Positions 22,699 through 28,893 of a stretch of 32,242 nucleotides of DNA are shown piece after piece. The DNA comes from a virus, in IMG/VR virus record IMGVR_UViG_3300044994_000322, positions 1 to 32,242 of that record. The stretch is one strand, 5' to 3'. Both the position numbers and the translations under genes were made by a program. Below the pieces are notes generated by a model. That model saw only the letters and a list, made by a program, of their open reading frames with translations. It searched no databases and had not been told where the DNA came from. Every line of letters begins with the position of its first letter. Position 1 is the first letter of the stretch.

Positions 22699-23252
22699 TT
22701 CCTTTTCTTCCTTCCCCCTTTCGGGAGTTTCATAGTTTCTCTGATCTTATGCCCGTATAAGGCATAGAGTAATTTTTTGCGGATAACGTAGTCCCTTCTT
22801 TTGGCAGTTGAAGGGTTTTTGAAGTCTTCAACGATATAGATTTCTTCCCCAGCTTTGCCGATTTCCCAATAGCAAAAGTCAGCCGTGTAAGTGCTGATCC
22901 TTTCCCCGTTTACGATCAAGGGAAACTCAACCTGCCTTTCCAATCCCCGAAGCTGCCCGATGGCTTGCAGCCGTAGTAATTCGATCCAACGGTCTCGCTC
23001 CCCGAGGGAATGGAAAGTCTGCCCGTCGAAAATGGTAATTTTGTTGTTGAATTTGCCCCGTCGCTTGGGCTTTTCTGGGGTTGGGGTTGGGGCTGGGGAT
23101 ATCGAAAGATTGGGGGCAGCGAAGGGCAAGAAAATCGGCTTGTCTTCCTGCCCTTCGAGGGCTTCGATTCGGGCTTTTCTAACTGTTAGATTGCTGCCCA
23201 TTTTCAGGATCAGGTCGTTCACTTCCTGCTCCGTCATTCTGATTGTTGGCAT
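22695..23252 (-). CDS. DUF1064-type phage nuclease
   Basis: A 185-residue protein. After a Pro-rich linker, residues about 84-180 match the DUF1064 pattern seen in phage early genes: GKFNNKITIFDGQTFHSLGE, RDRWIELLRLQAIGQLRGLE, RQVEFPLIVNG, then YTADFCYWE, IYIVEDFKNPSTAKRRDYVI and RKKLLYALYG. The acidic residue of ADF and the VEDFK motif are the candidate nuclease (Holliday-junction resolvase-like) site. Its ATG overlaps the stop of the 19-codon leader (TAATG) and has no Shine-Dalgarno of its own, so it is probably translated by coupling. Confidence 0.75.
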   Translation of the reverse strand: MPTIRMTEQEVNDLILKMGSNLTVRKARIEALEGQEDKPIFLPFAAPNLSISPAPTPTPEKPKRRGKFNNKITIFDGQTFHSLGERDRWIELLRLQAIGQLRGLERQVEFPLIVNGERISTYTADFCYWEIGKAGEEIYIVEDFKNPSTAKRRDYVIRKKLLYALYGHKIRETMKLPKGGRKKRK

Positions 23253-23311
23253 TACTTGCTCGCTGGGTAAAGTAGTTGGCCCAAGCCTCCTCGATCAATT
23301 TCGGTTGTCAT
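23252..23311 (-). CDS. 19-residue leader peptide
   Basis: A short frame with an ideal ribosome binding site: AAGGAG (23319-23324) 7 bp before ATG 23311, encoding MTTEIDRGGLGQLLYPASK and stopping as TAATG on the DUF1064 start. The DUF1064 gene has no ribosome site of its own, so ribosomes may have to come through this leader. Another frame over the same bases reads LIEEAWANYFTQRASN, which looks more protein-like, so the leader could instead be the damaged start of a former gene. Confidence 0.45.
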   Translation of the reverse strand: MTTEIDRGGLGQLLYPASK

Positions 23312-23376
23312 CGGTTTTCTCCTTGCTGCCCGTCTGCCCAATTGCTTCGGGGCCAGCTTAGAAAATGTTATAACAA

Positions 23377-23394
23377 AATTGCTATAGCGGAAAT
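23377..23394 (-). promoter_or_regulatory. Operator-like site upstream of the DUF1064 unit
   Basis: TTGCTATAGCGG differs from the operator core CCGCTATAGCGG by two bases. It lies 66 bp upstream of the leader peptide. A TATAAC at 23368-23373 on the minus strand could be a -10 box, but no good -35 is at the right distance. It suggests a second repressor-controlled start inside the early region. Confidence 0.45.
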
Positions 23395-23396
23395 AG

Positions 23397-23600
23397 CTAA
23401 AAACGTGGATATTTTCTTTTTTCTAATTCGGATTCAATTTTAGATATCTGCCTTCTTGCTCTGATCATTTGGAATTGCTCCAAGTTTATACACCTTTCCA
23501 GCCAAAGCTTTTGCCTTATCAATTCTTCGGATGAGATATCGGCCAGCCTGCCCGTGTATATTCTGATTCGATCCTGTTGTTCCCTGAATCTTTCTTCCAT
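23397..23600 (-). CDS. Small coiled-coil hypothetical protein
   Basis: A 67-residue protein rich in Arg, Gln and Glu, predicted all-helical (ISSEELIRQKLWLERCINLE, then QISKIESELEKRKYPRF). ATG 23600 lies 2 bp after the stop of the DUF3987 gene, so the two are coupled. Function unknown; small helical proteins beside replication genes are often accessory factors. Confidence 0.55.
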   Translation of the reverse strand: MEERFREQQDRIRIYTGRLADISSEELIRQKLWLERCINLEQFQMIRARRQISKIESELEKRKYPRF

Positions 23601-23602
23601 TT

Positions 23603-25144
23603 TCAGACTTCTTTCTTTTCAGGATTTACGTGATACTCAGGCAGGGGGGGCCTACCGACCCCCGTAAAAGGTCGATCCACTGCCCGAAGCCAATTCAATT
23701 TGCAGAGATAGCTCAAAGGCCCATTCAGCTTTTCAATCGACGAAAAACGCTTGTTTCGGCATAAGCTACTCCAAGCCTCAGCACGGGTAAAAGTCCAACG
23801 CTTCCCGTTGATAATCCATCGCCACACAGCTTCGACATCGGGGATACGGCTGTCCATATGCCCTATTCCAATTACCTTAGCCGCATGTTTGCGAAAGTAT
23901 TCAGTCACTTCGGCTGCCTTTGCCATCGATACCCCCGAAACGGTTGTAGGCTCCGGATCATGCTCCCGACCCGGTGTGCTGGCCCAATCAAGAAGCTCGA
24001 TAATTAGCGAAAGCCTTGCACAAAGGTCTTTCGATTTTCCCCAGAAGCTCCGAAGCTGGGGAGGGAATAAAGGGTCGTTGCATTCTTTAGCCAATGCGTC
24101 TCGCATTTCGCACCAGACTTCCCAAGCCGATTCTGTCAGGCGCAGCTTTCTATCTTGGGTATGACGGGGGCACGGGGGCTCTGGGTTTTGATCGGTTGCC
24201 AGCGTCGGCTCGGCTAAATCCATTGGGATCGACCAAAGTTTTCGGCATGTTTCCCTCCAAGTTACCCAATGGGAAGTTTCCCACTTTTTCCCGTCTTCCC
24301 CCTGCTCGGGCAATTCTTTCGGGTAGCACCAGCAAAAGCGTTCAGCAAAGCCGTCGTCAAATTGGAATAGCTCTGGCAATCGGGCAGGCTGCACCGATCC
24401 CATCAAGGTTACGGTTGGGGCTGAAAGGCTGATCGTGTTTTTGGAACCCTTACGAACGATGGTAAGATTGCCCCCGTCTGCCAGCGTGAGAAATTGTTGC
24501 CTATCCCCCCCTTTGCCACCCCTGTATTGATTCTGCCCCAGAAGCCACCCGAGGATCTCGTCGCTATGAATAATCAAGCCCCGTCGCTGGCAATACAAAA
24601 GCTCGGCAAGCCCTTCGGCTGTCATATCCGTGACGTACAATTCCCCTTCACCCGGTGGGTAAATTTTCAATTGGGGATGCTTTTCTCGGGGATTGATTAC
24701 CCTGCAAAGCAAGCCAGCTTCGGACCGACGATCCTGCTCCCGTCGGACCGGCTCCATTAGCTTTCGCATTGCTGGGGATTTTTTGGCATATGAGGGGCCA
24801 ACAAGAACAAGGTTCAGCCGGGCAGTGTGGGTATATCCGTCCTTGATTTCGACCTTTCGGGTGGCCCCGATACACCCGGCTGCCACAGAAAGGGCACTGG
24901 TGGCAGCGTAATCTATCGGGCATTGAACGGCTTGGGCCAGAAGGTCAACAGCTTCTGCTATCTTGTCGTGGAAAATGTGCAGGGGAAAAGGGGGCACGCT
25001 ATCGCTGGTAGTTGGCCCCAAAGGTAAAGGAGCTTCCCAATCGGTCACCACTGGGATGTAGGGCTCTGGCTCTTTGCCTTTCGCTTTGGCCTTCACTTCG
25101 GCTTCTTTCTTTGCTGCCCTGTATTTATCTTTCGCTGATGTCAC
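23603..25144 (-). CDS. DUF3987 replication primase/helicase-like protein
   Basis: A 513-residue protein. I start at GTG 25144 (AAAGGA 7 bp upstream); an ATG at 25240 exists but lies in the previous gene. It matches DUF3987 of phages and plasmids: GPSYAKKSPAMRKLMEPVR (a P-loop with Lys-Lys-Ser where Gly-Lys-Ser is usual), TAEGLAELLYCQRRGLIIHSD with DE, GGDRQQFLTLADGG, VTLMGSVQPARLPEL and DDGFAERFCWCYP. Such proteins are thought to be the replicative helicase-primase. No other initiator is visible, so this is the likely core of replication. Confidence 0.8.
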   Translation of the reverse strand: MTSAKDKYRAAKKEAEVKAKAKGKEPEPYIPVVTDWEAPLPLGPTTSDSVPPFPLHIFHDKIAEAVDLLAQAVQCPIDYAATSALSVAAGCIGATRKVEIKDGYTHTARLNLVLVGPSYAKKSPAMRKLMEPVRREQDRRSEAGLLCRVINPREKHPQLKIYPPGEGELYVTDMTAEGLAELLYCQRRGLIIHSDEILGWLLGQNQYRGGKGGDRQQFLTLADGGNLTIVRKGSKNTISLSAPTVTLMGSVQPARLPELFQFDDGFAERFCWCYPKELPEQGEDGKKWETSHWVTWRETCRKLWSIPMDLAEPTLATDQNPEPPCPRHTQDRKLRLTESAWEVWCEMRDALAKECNDPLFPPQLRSFWGKSKDLCARLSLIIELLDWASTPGREHDPEPTTVSGVSMAKAAEVTEYFRKHAAKVIGIGHMDSRIPDVEAVWRWIINGKRWTFTRAEAWSSLCRNKRFSSIEKLNGPLSYLCKLNWLRAVDRPFTGVGRPPLPEYHVNPEKKEV

Positions 25145-25172
25145 GGGGGTATCCTTTGGAATTATGGGGGTA

Positions 25173-25556
25173 TTAGCACGACTTCCATTTACGATTTTGC
25201 TGGGCTTCGATCTCTGCGACCCAGCTACGGAGAAGGGCATTTTGCTTTTCGGCTTCGGCCAGCCTAATCTCTAATTCTGCGACTTTTCCAATCAAGAACT
25301 CATTATCTTCGCTGGCAGATTGGAGTTTTGGGCCAATCTGGGCAGCAAGATCGGAGCAAGCTGCCCCCGTTGCCAATTCTACCACCTTCCAAAGGAGATC
25401 TAAAACAGGGGCTTGAATATCCCCCTGTCGCTCAATTTCCCGAAGTGCTTGCCCAATTTGATAGCGGGGTGATTCGATTGCCCGTAGGGTATCCTCAACC
25501 GTTCCCCGGGCTTGGCAAAAGGGCTCCGTTCTGGGGCTGGGTAGTGAATTTGACAT
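25173..25556 (-). CDS. Hypothetical helical protein
   Basis: A 127-residue protein from ATG 25556. The middle (VEDTLRAIESPRYQIGQALR) and the C-terminal coiled-coil (LIGKVAELEIRLAEAEKQNA) are helical. A longer frame opens at TTG 25613 but that part overlaps a separate small gene in another frame. There is no strong ribosome site, and the ATG is 5 bp after the preceding stop. It lies between the nuclease and the DUF3987 gene. Confidence 0.55.
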   Translation of the reverse strand: MSNSLPSPRTEPFCQARGTVEDTLRAIESPRYQIGQALREIERQGDIQAPVLDLLWKVVELATGAACSDLAAQIGPKLQSASEDNEFLIGKVAELEIRLAEAEKQNALLRSWVAEIEAQQNRKWKSC

Positions 25557-25561
25557 CTGTT

Positions 25562-25678
25562 TTAGGTATCGATTGAAGGGTTGGGGTTTGCAAGGGGGTC
25601 GTCCCTGATCCAATTAGTCCGAAAGGAGAATTCTTTCGGCTGCCCAGCCACCAAAGCCCTGTAATTAACTTGCCCCAT
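25562..25678 (-). CDS. 38-residue hypothetical protein
   Basis: MGQVNYRALVAGQPKEFSFR followed by TNWIRDDPLANPNPSIDT. GGAG lies 8 bp before ATG 25678, the start overlaps the end of the YqaJ-type gene by 14 bases, and the stop is 5 bp before the next ATG. This packing supports a real gene. No homology recognised. Confidence 0.45.
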   Translation of the reverse strand: MGQVNYRALVAGQPKEFSFRTNWIRDDPLANPNPSIDT

Positions 25679-26357
25679 TTTCTTTTCTCCATTGTTGAAT
25701 TCTCTGCCAGAATTTCTCGACTTCGGGCAGGACTTGCTCCTTAAATACCGATTCGTTTTTCCTGATCTTTATAAGGGCCAATTGATCCCGTTCGGAAAAC
25801 CTTTTGAGATTGTCTGAGTAGGAGCAATACCAGCACTCGTCCAAGCCCGTGACGTGGAGCTGCCATTGAACTTGGGGCATGTAAATAAGGGGAGGCTGCC
25901 CCATTAAAGCAAGCTGGTGTTTCTGCCAATCCAAGCACTTAATTGCCAAAAGGATCGGCTGCCCTTTGTGAAGCCCGATCCCGTCAAGGCTGGCCCTTTT
26001 CCAACGGTCGGCTTCCCCGATCATCTGGCAGCAAGCTGCATAAAATTGGATATCGTATCTTTGCTCGGTGAGGAATCGGGCAGTCGGTTCAAGCCCTGCC
26101 CCCCGTCGCATTGCAAAGGATGATTCTGTCTCCCAGCCGGGCTCGCTGGTTTTTTGCCGAAAGATCTTTTCTGCCCCTCGGTCATCGTAAGGCCAATCTT
26201 TCCCGAAATAAATTGGGCCAATATCAGACCCCCCGATACCCCAGCCACGCCAAAGATACCAGTCCCGGCTTCGCTGATCCAATCGCACAAGCTTGCAGCG
26301 ATCCCGAAGGGGGGCCATGCTAAAGATCGATTCTAGGGGGTCGGTGTAATTGCTCAT
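25665..26357 (-). CDS. YqaJ-type exonuclease (lambda exo-like) with altered active site
   Basis: A 230-residue protein matching the YqaJ viral recombinase fold: RGWGIGGSDIGPI (38-50), MRRGAGLEPTAR (83-94), RASLDGIG (121-128, metal-binding Asp125), AIKC (138-141) and YMPQVQWQLHVTG (159-171). The normal E-x-K motif here is Ala138-Ile-Lys140, codon GCA where GAA is expected (25944-25946), so a metal-binding Glu seems lost. It would have resected DNA ends for recombination. It may be inactive, or another acidic residue may substitute. Confidence 0.75.
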   Translation of the reverse strand: MSNYTDPLESIFSMAPLRDRCKLVRLDQRSRDWYLWRGWGIGGSDIGPIYFGKDWPYDDRGAEKIFRQKTSEPGWETESSFAMRRGAGLEPTARFLTEQRYDIQFYAACCQMIGEADRWKRASLDGIGLHKGQPILLAIKCLDWQKHQLALMGQPPLIYMPQVQWQLHVTGLDECWYCSYSDNLKRFSERDQLALIKIRKNESVFKEQVLPEVEKFWQRIQQWRKENGAS

Positions 26358-26403
26358 AAACCCCTCTCCGGTTTCGCACCGGCTGCCCCCGAAGGGGAGG
26401 TTT
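26358..26403 (-). ncRNA. Weak tRNA-like leader element of the YqaJ gene
   Basis: Minus strand: AAACC (26399-26403) pairs with GGTTT (26358-26362), enclosing a CCCC-TTC-GGGG hairpin (26387-26397) and a 4-bp CCGG arm with the 7-base loop TGCGAAA. It has the layout of the stronger tRNA-like elements further upstream but not the T-loop consensus, and its 3' side contains the ribosome site GAGAGGGG of the gene. Possibly a simple structured leader. Confidence 0.25.
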
Positions 26404-26408
26404 CGTTC

Positions 26409-26438
26409 GGGCTGGAAAACAGATGGTAAAATCTGCCC
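26409..26438 (-). other. Stem-loop between early genes
   Basis: GGGC/GCCC (26409-26412, 26435-26438) encloses CAGAT/ATCTG (26420-26424, 26431-26435). On the minus strand the inner stem is followed by TTTT, so weak termination is possible. It lies in the 140-bp gap between two early genes, in which I see no coding sequence. Confidence 0.35.
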
Positions 26439-26497
26439 GCTAAACAGAGGGGGGATAAATGATCCTGATTCGGGGCAGGATCGACCCCCGAAGCTGG

Positions 26498-27178
26498 TTA
26501 AGCTTCGACGTTTTGGTTGGCTTCGGCTTCGTTCATGTCCCGTTGGTATCGCAGCTCATCCCGTTTGAGGGCTTCCTTGTGGATGCGAAGGAAGGCACTG
26601 TAAAAGTGATTCCCCGTGTCCTTTTCATCCTGCAATACGGGGCAGCCTGCTTGAACGGCTTTAATATGCTGATCCCCAACAGACCGAAAGAAGTCTCGGC
26701 TTTCTCGCTCTCGCATTTTTTCAACGGGAATGCAGCCGATTTTGGAAAGCTGGAAGCAATGAAAGAGGGCCAGCTTCGTGTCCCGAAGCAAAAATACAAC
26801 CTCCTCGGGCAGATCGATTTCGGCTTTGGCAAGGGCCTGATAAATCTGGGAAAGGCAGCCAGCCGTTACCCCGAAGGAAATTGTAGCATTCACCATCAAT
26901 TCCTTGTGGGTATCTTCGGGGTAATCGGGAAGCATTTGAACCTGTTGCCGAACATTTTCAAAGCCCCACATTTCGGGGGGCATCGGAACCTCAGATTTGG
27001 CAGCCTGAATACACATGTGGGCCTGCCCGTTGTACTTCCTGTCTTTTACCAGATCATCCCAAGAGAAGTCCTTGTTCTCGGGAACATCGTCCATGCTGAT
27101 CGTTAGCTCGGACTTTTGCGTACCGATTTCTTTGGGGCCTTCTGGCCACGCATTGTTTGAAAAATACATTCTTGCCAT
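26498..27178 (-). CDS. Hypothetical early protein next to the YqaJ nuclease
   Basis: A 226-residue protein starting MARMYFSNNAWPEG; GGAG lies 9 bp before ATG 27178. The first 100 residues are mixed with several Cys/Met (QAHMCIQAAKSEVPMPPEMW), the second half is helical and charged. Genes next to a YqaJ-type exonuclease often encode a single-strand annealing protein or a DNA-binding partner, but I cannot recognise such a family here. It is preceded by the tRNA-like element at 27198-27247. Confidence 0.6.
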   Translation of the reverse strand: MARMYFSNNAWPEGPKEIGTQKSELTISMDDVPENKDFSWDDLVKDRKYNGQAHMCIQAAKSEVPMPPEMWGFENVRQQVQMLPDYPEDTHKELMVNATISFGVTAGCLSQIYQALAKAEIDLPEEVVFLLRDTKLALFHCFQLSKIGCIPVEKMRERESRDFFRSVGDQHIKAVQAGCPVLQDEKDTGNHFYSAFLRIHKEALKRDELRYQRDMNEAEANQNVEA

Positions 27179-27197
27179 CGATCTATCTCCGTTTATA

Positions 27198-27247
27198 GTA
27201 ACATAGGGGATCGAACCCTACCCCAGCCTTTGCTGTTACGGCTGGGG
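27198..27247 (-). ncRNA. tRNA-like element 1 (T-arm plus pseudoknot)
   Basis: Minus strand: a T-arm TAGGG-TTCGATC-CCCTA (27204-27220) is enclosed by GTAACA/TGTTAC (27234-27239 with 27198-27203), like an acceptor stem, with only 13 bases between. Those same GTAACA bases also lie in the loop of an 8-bp hairpin CCCCAGCC/GGCTGGGG (27240-27247 with 27221-27228), so a pseudoknot can form. The T-loop has all conserved bases. There is no room for D or anticodon arms. It ends 20 bp upstream of the gene at 27178 and overlaps the stop codon of the gene before it. Confidence 0.5.
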
Positions 27248-27529
27248 GCTTCTAGCGACTTCGCTGAGGCTGGGGCTGGCTTTGCCATTACTCATCTTCT
27301 CCTCTTCTCCTTTCTGGGGCTTTCCTTTTCGGCTGATCTTGGGCAGCCGTTTACCTTTTTGCAGGTTGCAAAGGGTAGACCAGATTTCTTGGTTGGTATA
27401 TCCGCTCGGGCATCGTTTCCGGAGCCGAAAGGCAATACTCGTAAAAGATCGAGTGTAGGGTAGCTGATCGAGGGGAACCCCCATATCCGAGTACAGCTTG
27501 ACCAGAATTTGAATATCACTTTCTTTCAT
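27236..27529 (-). CDS. Hypothetical early protein
   Basis: A 97-residue protein. I start at ATG 27529, which has GGAGG 6 bp upstream; the frame is open to 27625 but that part coincides with a tRNA-like element. Residues 1-65 look like a small folded domain (SDIQILVKLYSDMGVPLDQL, then GYTNQEIWSTLCNLQKGKRLP), of a kind I have seen beside phage and bacterial DNA genes without known function. The last 30 residues are Lys/Glu/Ser-rich. Confidence 0.6.
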   Translation of the reverse strand: MKESDIQILVKLYSDMGVPLDQLPYTRSFTSIAFRLRKRCPSGYTNQEIWSTLCNLQKGKRLPKISRKGKPQKGEEEKMSNGKASPSLSEVARSPQP

Positions 27530-27551
27530 AATGAACCTCCTATTGTCATCT

Positions 27552-27613
27552 AAGCGTTTGCTCCGGACTCGAACCAGATCCTCTCGCGAGAAGATACCAA
27601 ACCTACCACGCTT
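27552..27613 (-). ncRNA. tRNA-like element 2
   Basis: Minus strand: closing stem AAGCG/CGCTT plus TTTG/CAAA with a 7-base bulge (27552-27560 with 27598-27613), a 7-bp hairpin ATCTTCT-CGCG-AGAGGAT (27578-27595), then a T-arm TCTGG-TTCGAGT-CCGGA (27562-27578). The T-loop is fully canonical. With 62 bases and one middle hairpin it is too small for a normal tRNA. It ends 22 bp before ATG 27529, just upstream of GGAGG. Confidence 0.5.
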
Positions 27614-27686
27614 CAATTCGGCCATGCTTATTCAAGCATGGAAATGATATATCGTTGTGCTTTGATGCACCAGATTAAGTAACAGA

Positions 27687-27884
27687 TCACGGCTTTTCGT
27701 CGCGGATGATTGCCCCGTTGGGGCCTGCCTTTAATACAATTTTGGGGCCTTTTTTTAATCCCTGATAAATCCAGACTGCAAGATCACGAAGGGCATCAAT
27801 GGCTTTATCTCGGATTTCAATATCTTGAATATCTTCGGATATACCATCCTCTAATTCATTGAAAATCTTTTGATAATCTACCAT
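27687..27884 (-). CDS. Small hypothetical protein
   Basis: A 65-residue acidic-to-neutral helical protein: MVDYQKIFNELEDGISEDIQ, then IRDKAIDALRDLAVWIYQGL, and a short C-terminal basic/Gly part. AAGGA lies 6 bp before ATG 27884. Nothing recognised. The stretch 27614-27686 between it and element 2 carries no gene. Confidence 0.55.
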   Translation of the reverse strand: MVDYQKIFNELEDGISEDIQDIEIRDKAIDALRDLAVWIYQGLKKGPKIVLKAGPNGAIIRDEKP

Positions 27885-27915
27885 TGATGTTCCTTTGTTT
27901 GATTGGGCTGCCCGA

Positions 27916-28344
27916 TTATCTTAATCGGATCGGCTGGGGGCAATTCCCGTTAGGGCAGCTTTCTTGATTCGGATACACGACCCAGCTTCCCGAGGAGCCT
28001 TGATTGGGATAAGGGAAGCCGGGGGTGCGATTGAGATAAAAGCTTTCGACCCTTTGGGCTTCGGTCTGTCTTGGATCGATCCCAACGGACTCAGGGCTTG
28101 GCAGAATGATCGGGGCAGAAACAGGCCCCGAAGAAATTGCCACAGCTTGGGTAGGCCATTGGCATTGGGTAGTTACTCGGCTGCCCCCTGATCCACCGCA
28201 AGGCTGGCAGAATCGAACAGGCCCACCGCACGATCCCGATTGCAACGGCTGGCAGGGGAAACACCGGAAAAAGAAAGCTTCGGCTTTCGCTGGGGCAAAA
28301 ACAAAAGCCCCCAATCCGAGAAGGGCAAACAACAATTTTTTCAT
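27916..28344 (-). CDS. Secreted Cys/Pro-rich protein in the early operon
   Basis: A 142-residue protein with a clear signal peptide (MKKLLFALLGLGAFVFAPAKAEA cut after AEA), then a Cys-rich section (FFRCFPCQPLQSGSCGGPVR, FCQPCGGSGG) with eight or more Cys and a Pro/Asn-rich end. AAGGAG is 8 bp before ATG 28344, which overlaps the upstream stop as ATGA. An exported Cys-rich protein in a replication region is unexpected; it could act in superinfection exclusion or at the surface (inference). Similar Cys- and Pro-rich exported proteins are frequent in planctomycetes. Confidence 0.65.
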   Translation of the reverse strand: MKKLLFALLGLGAFVFAPAKAEAFFFRCFPCQPLQSGSCGGPVRFCQPCGGSGGSRVTTQCQWPTQAVAISSGPVSAPIILPSPESVGIDPRQTEAQRVESFYLNRTPGFPYPNQGSSGSWVVYPNQESCPNGNCPQPIRLR

Positions 28345-28733
28345 ACTACCAACTCCTTTTTTTGGGGTTTCGGGATCTCAAAAACATTGAACTGGTAAAG
28401 ATCGATCAAAGGCTTATCTGGGCTGCCAACGATCAGGATTCCCCCGAAAGTTTTGGGCAGATTGTAAGCCCCTGAAAGGTCAGCACCAACCACCTTTACA
28501 GTGTGCTGCAAGCCAAGCCCGAAGCTGAATTGATTGTTGGCCCTTCGGAGGGTATCCGTTCGAAGGTCAGACCATTTCATCAATATACAGCCGAGCGGAT
28601 TGTTGGCTTCGGCTTCGATCAGGGTGCGAGCAAAGCTGGGGCTGCAAACCTTGATCGATTGTTCGAACCCTGCCCTGATTTTTTCATCGGGGAGGGACAG
28701 CTTTATTTCTGAATTCACCAAAACGACCAGCAT
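28341..28733 (-). CDS. Hypothetical early protein
   Basis: A 130-residue protein. I start at ATG 28733 with GGAG 5 bp upstream. A longer frame to 28862 exists but its first part coincides with tRNA-like element 3 and has no ribosome site. It reads MLVVLVNSEIKLSLPDEKIR and later GGILIVGSPDKPLIDLYQFN; mixed alpha/beta. It resembles no family I can name. The stop overlaps the next start (ATGA). Confidence 0.55.
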   Translation of the reverse strand: MLVVLVNSEIKLSLPDEKIRAGFEQSIKVCSPSFARTLIEAEANNPLGCILMKWSDLRTDTLRRANNQFSFGLGLQHTVKVVGADLSGAYNLPKTFGGILIVGSPDKPLIDLYQFNVFEIPKPQKKELVV

Positions 28734-28750
28734 AAAAACTCCACAGGCGA

Positions 28751-28841
28751 AACGTCGTTCCGGAGTCGAACCGGAAAAGGCCCCCACATCCCAGATCAGG
28801 ATACACGATCTACTTCTCTTTGCCTTGCCCCCACCGACGTT
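28751..28841 (-). ncRNA. tRNA-like element 3
   Basis: Minus strand: acceptor-like stem AACGTCG/CGACGTT (28835-28841 with 28751-28757), T-arm TTCCGG-TTCGACT-CCGGAA (28758-28776), and a long middle arm closed by AAGGC/GCCTT (28822-28826 with 28777-28781) with an inner AGATC/GATCT stem. The T-arm matches that of bacterial tRNA-Cys almost exactly. The 91-base length would allow a tRNA with a long arm, but I find no anticodon loop with U33 and no D arm. It ends 17 bp before ATG 28733. Confidence 0.5.
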
Positions 28842-28893
28842 CTCGATATCCGAGGACACCACCTTTGGCTAAAAAGCCAATAGATTGTTTCAA

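Noticed and set aside
26386-26408. Counting the leader at 26358-26403 as a fifth full tRNA-like element
   Set aside because: Its loop TGCGAAA lacks the T-loop consensus and the stem contains the ribosome site, so it is listed only as weak.
27530-27625. Upstream extension of the gene at 27236-27529 to ATG 27625
   Set aside because: GGAGG sits before ATG 27529, and the extension coincides with tRNA-like element 2.
28751-28841. Ordinary tRNA-Cys or tRNA-Ile gene
   Set aside because: The T-arm matches tRNA-Cys, but no D arm and no 7-base anticodon loop with U33 can be folded; kept only as tRNA-like.
28751-28862. Upstream extension of the gene at 28341-28733 to ATG 28862
   Set aside because: No ribosome site, and the segment is a tRNA-like element; ATG 28733 has GGAG at 5 bp.
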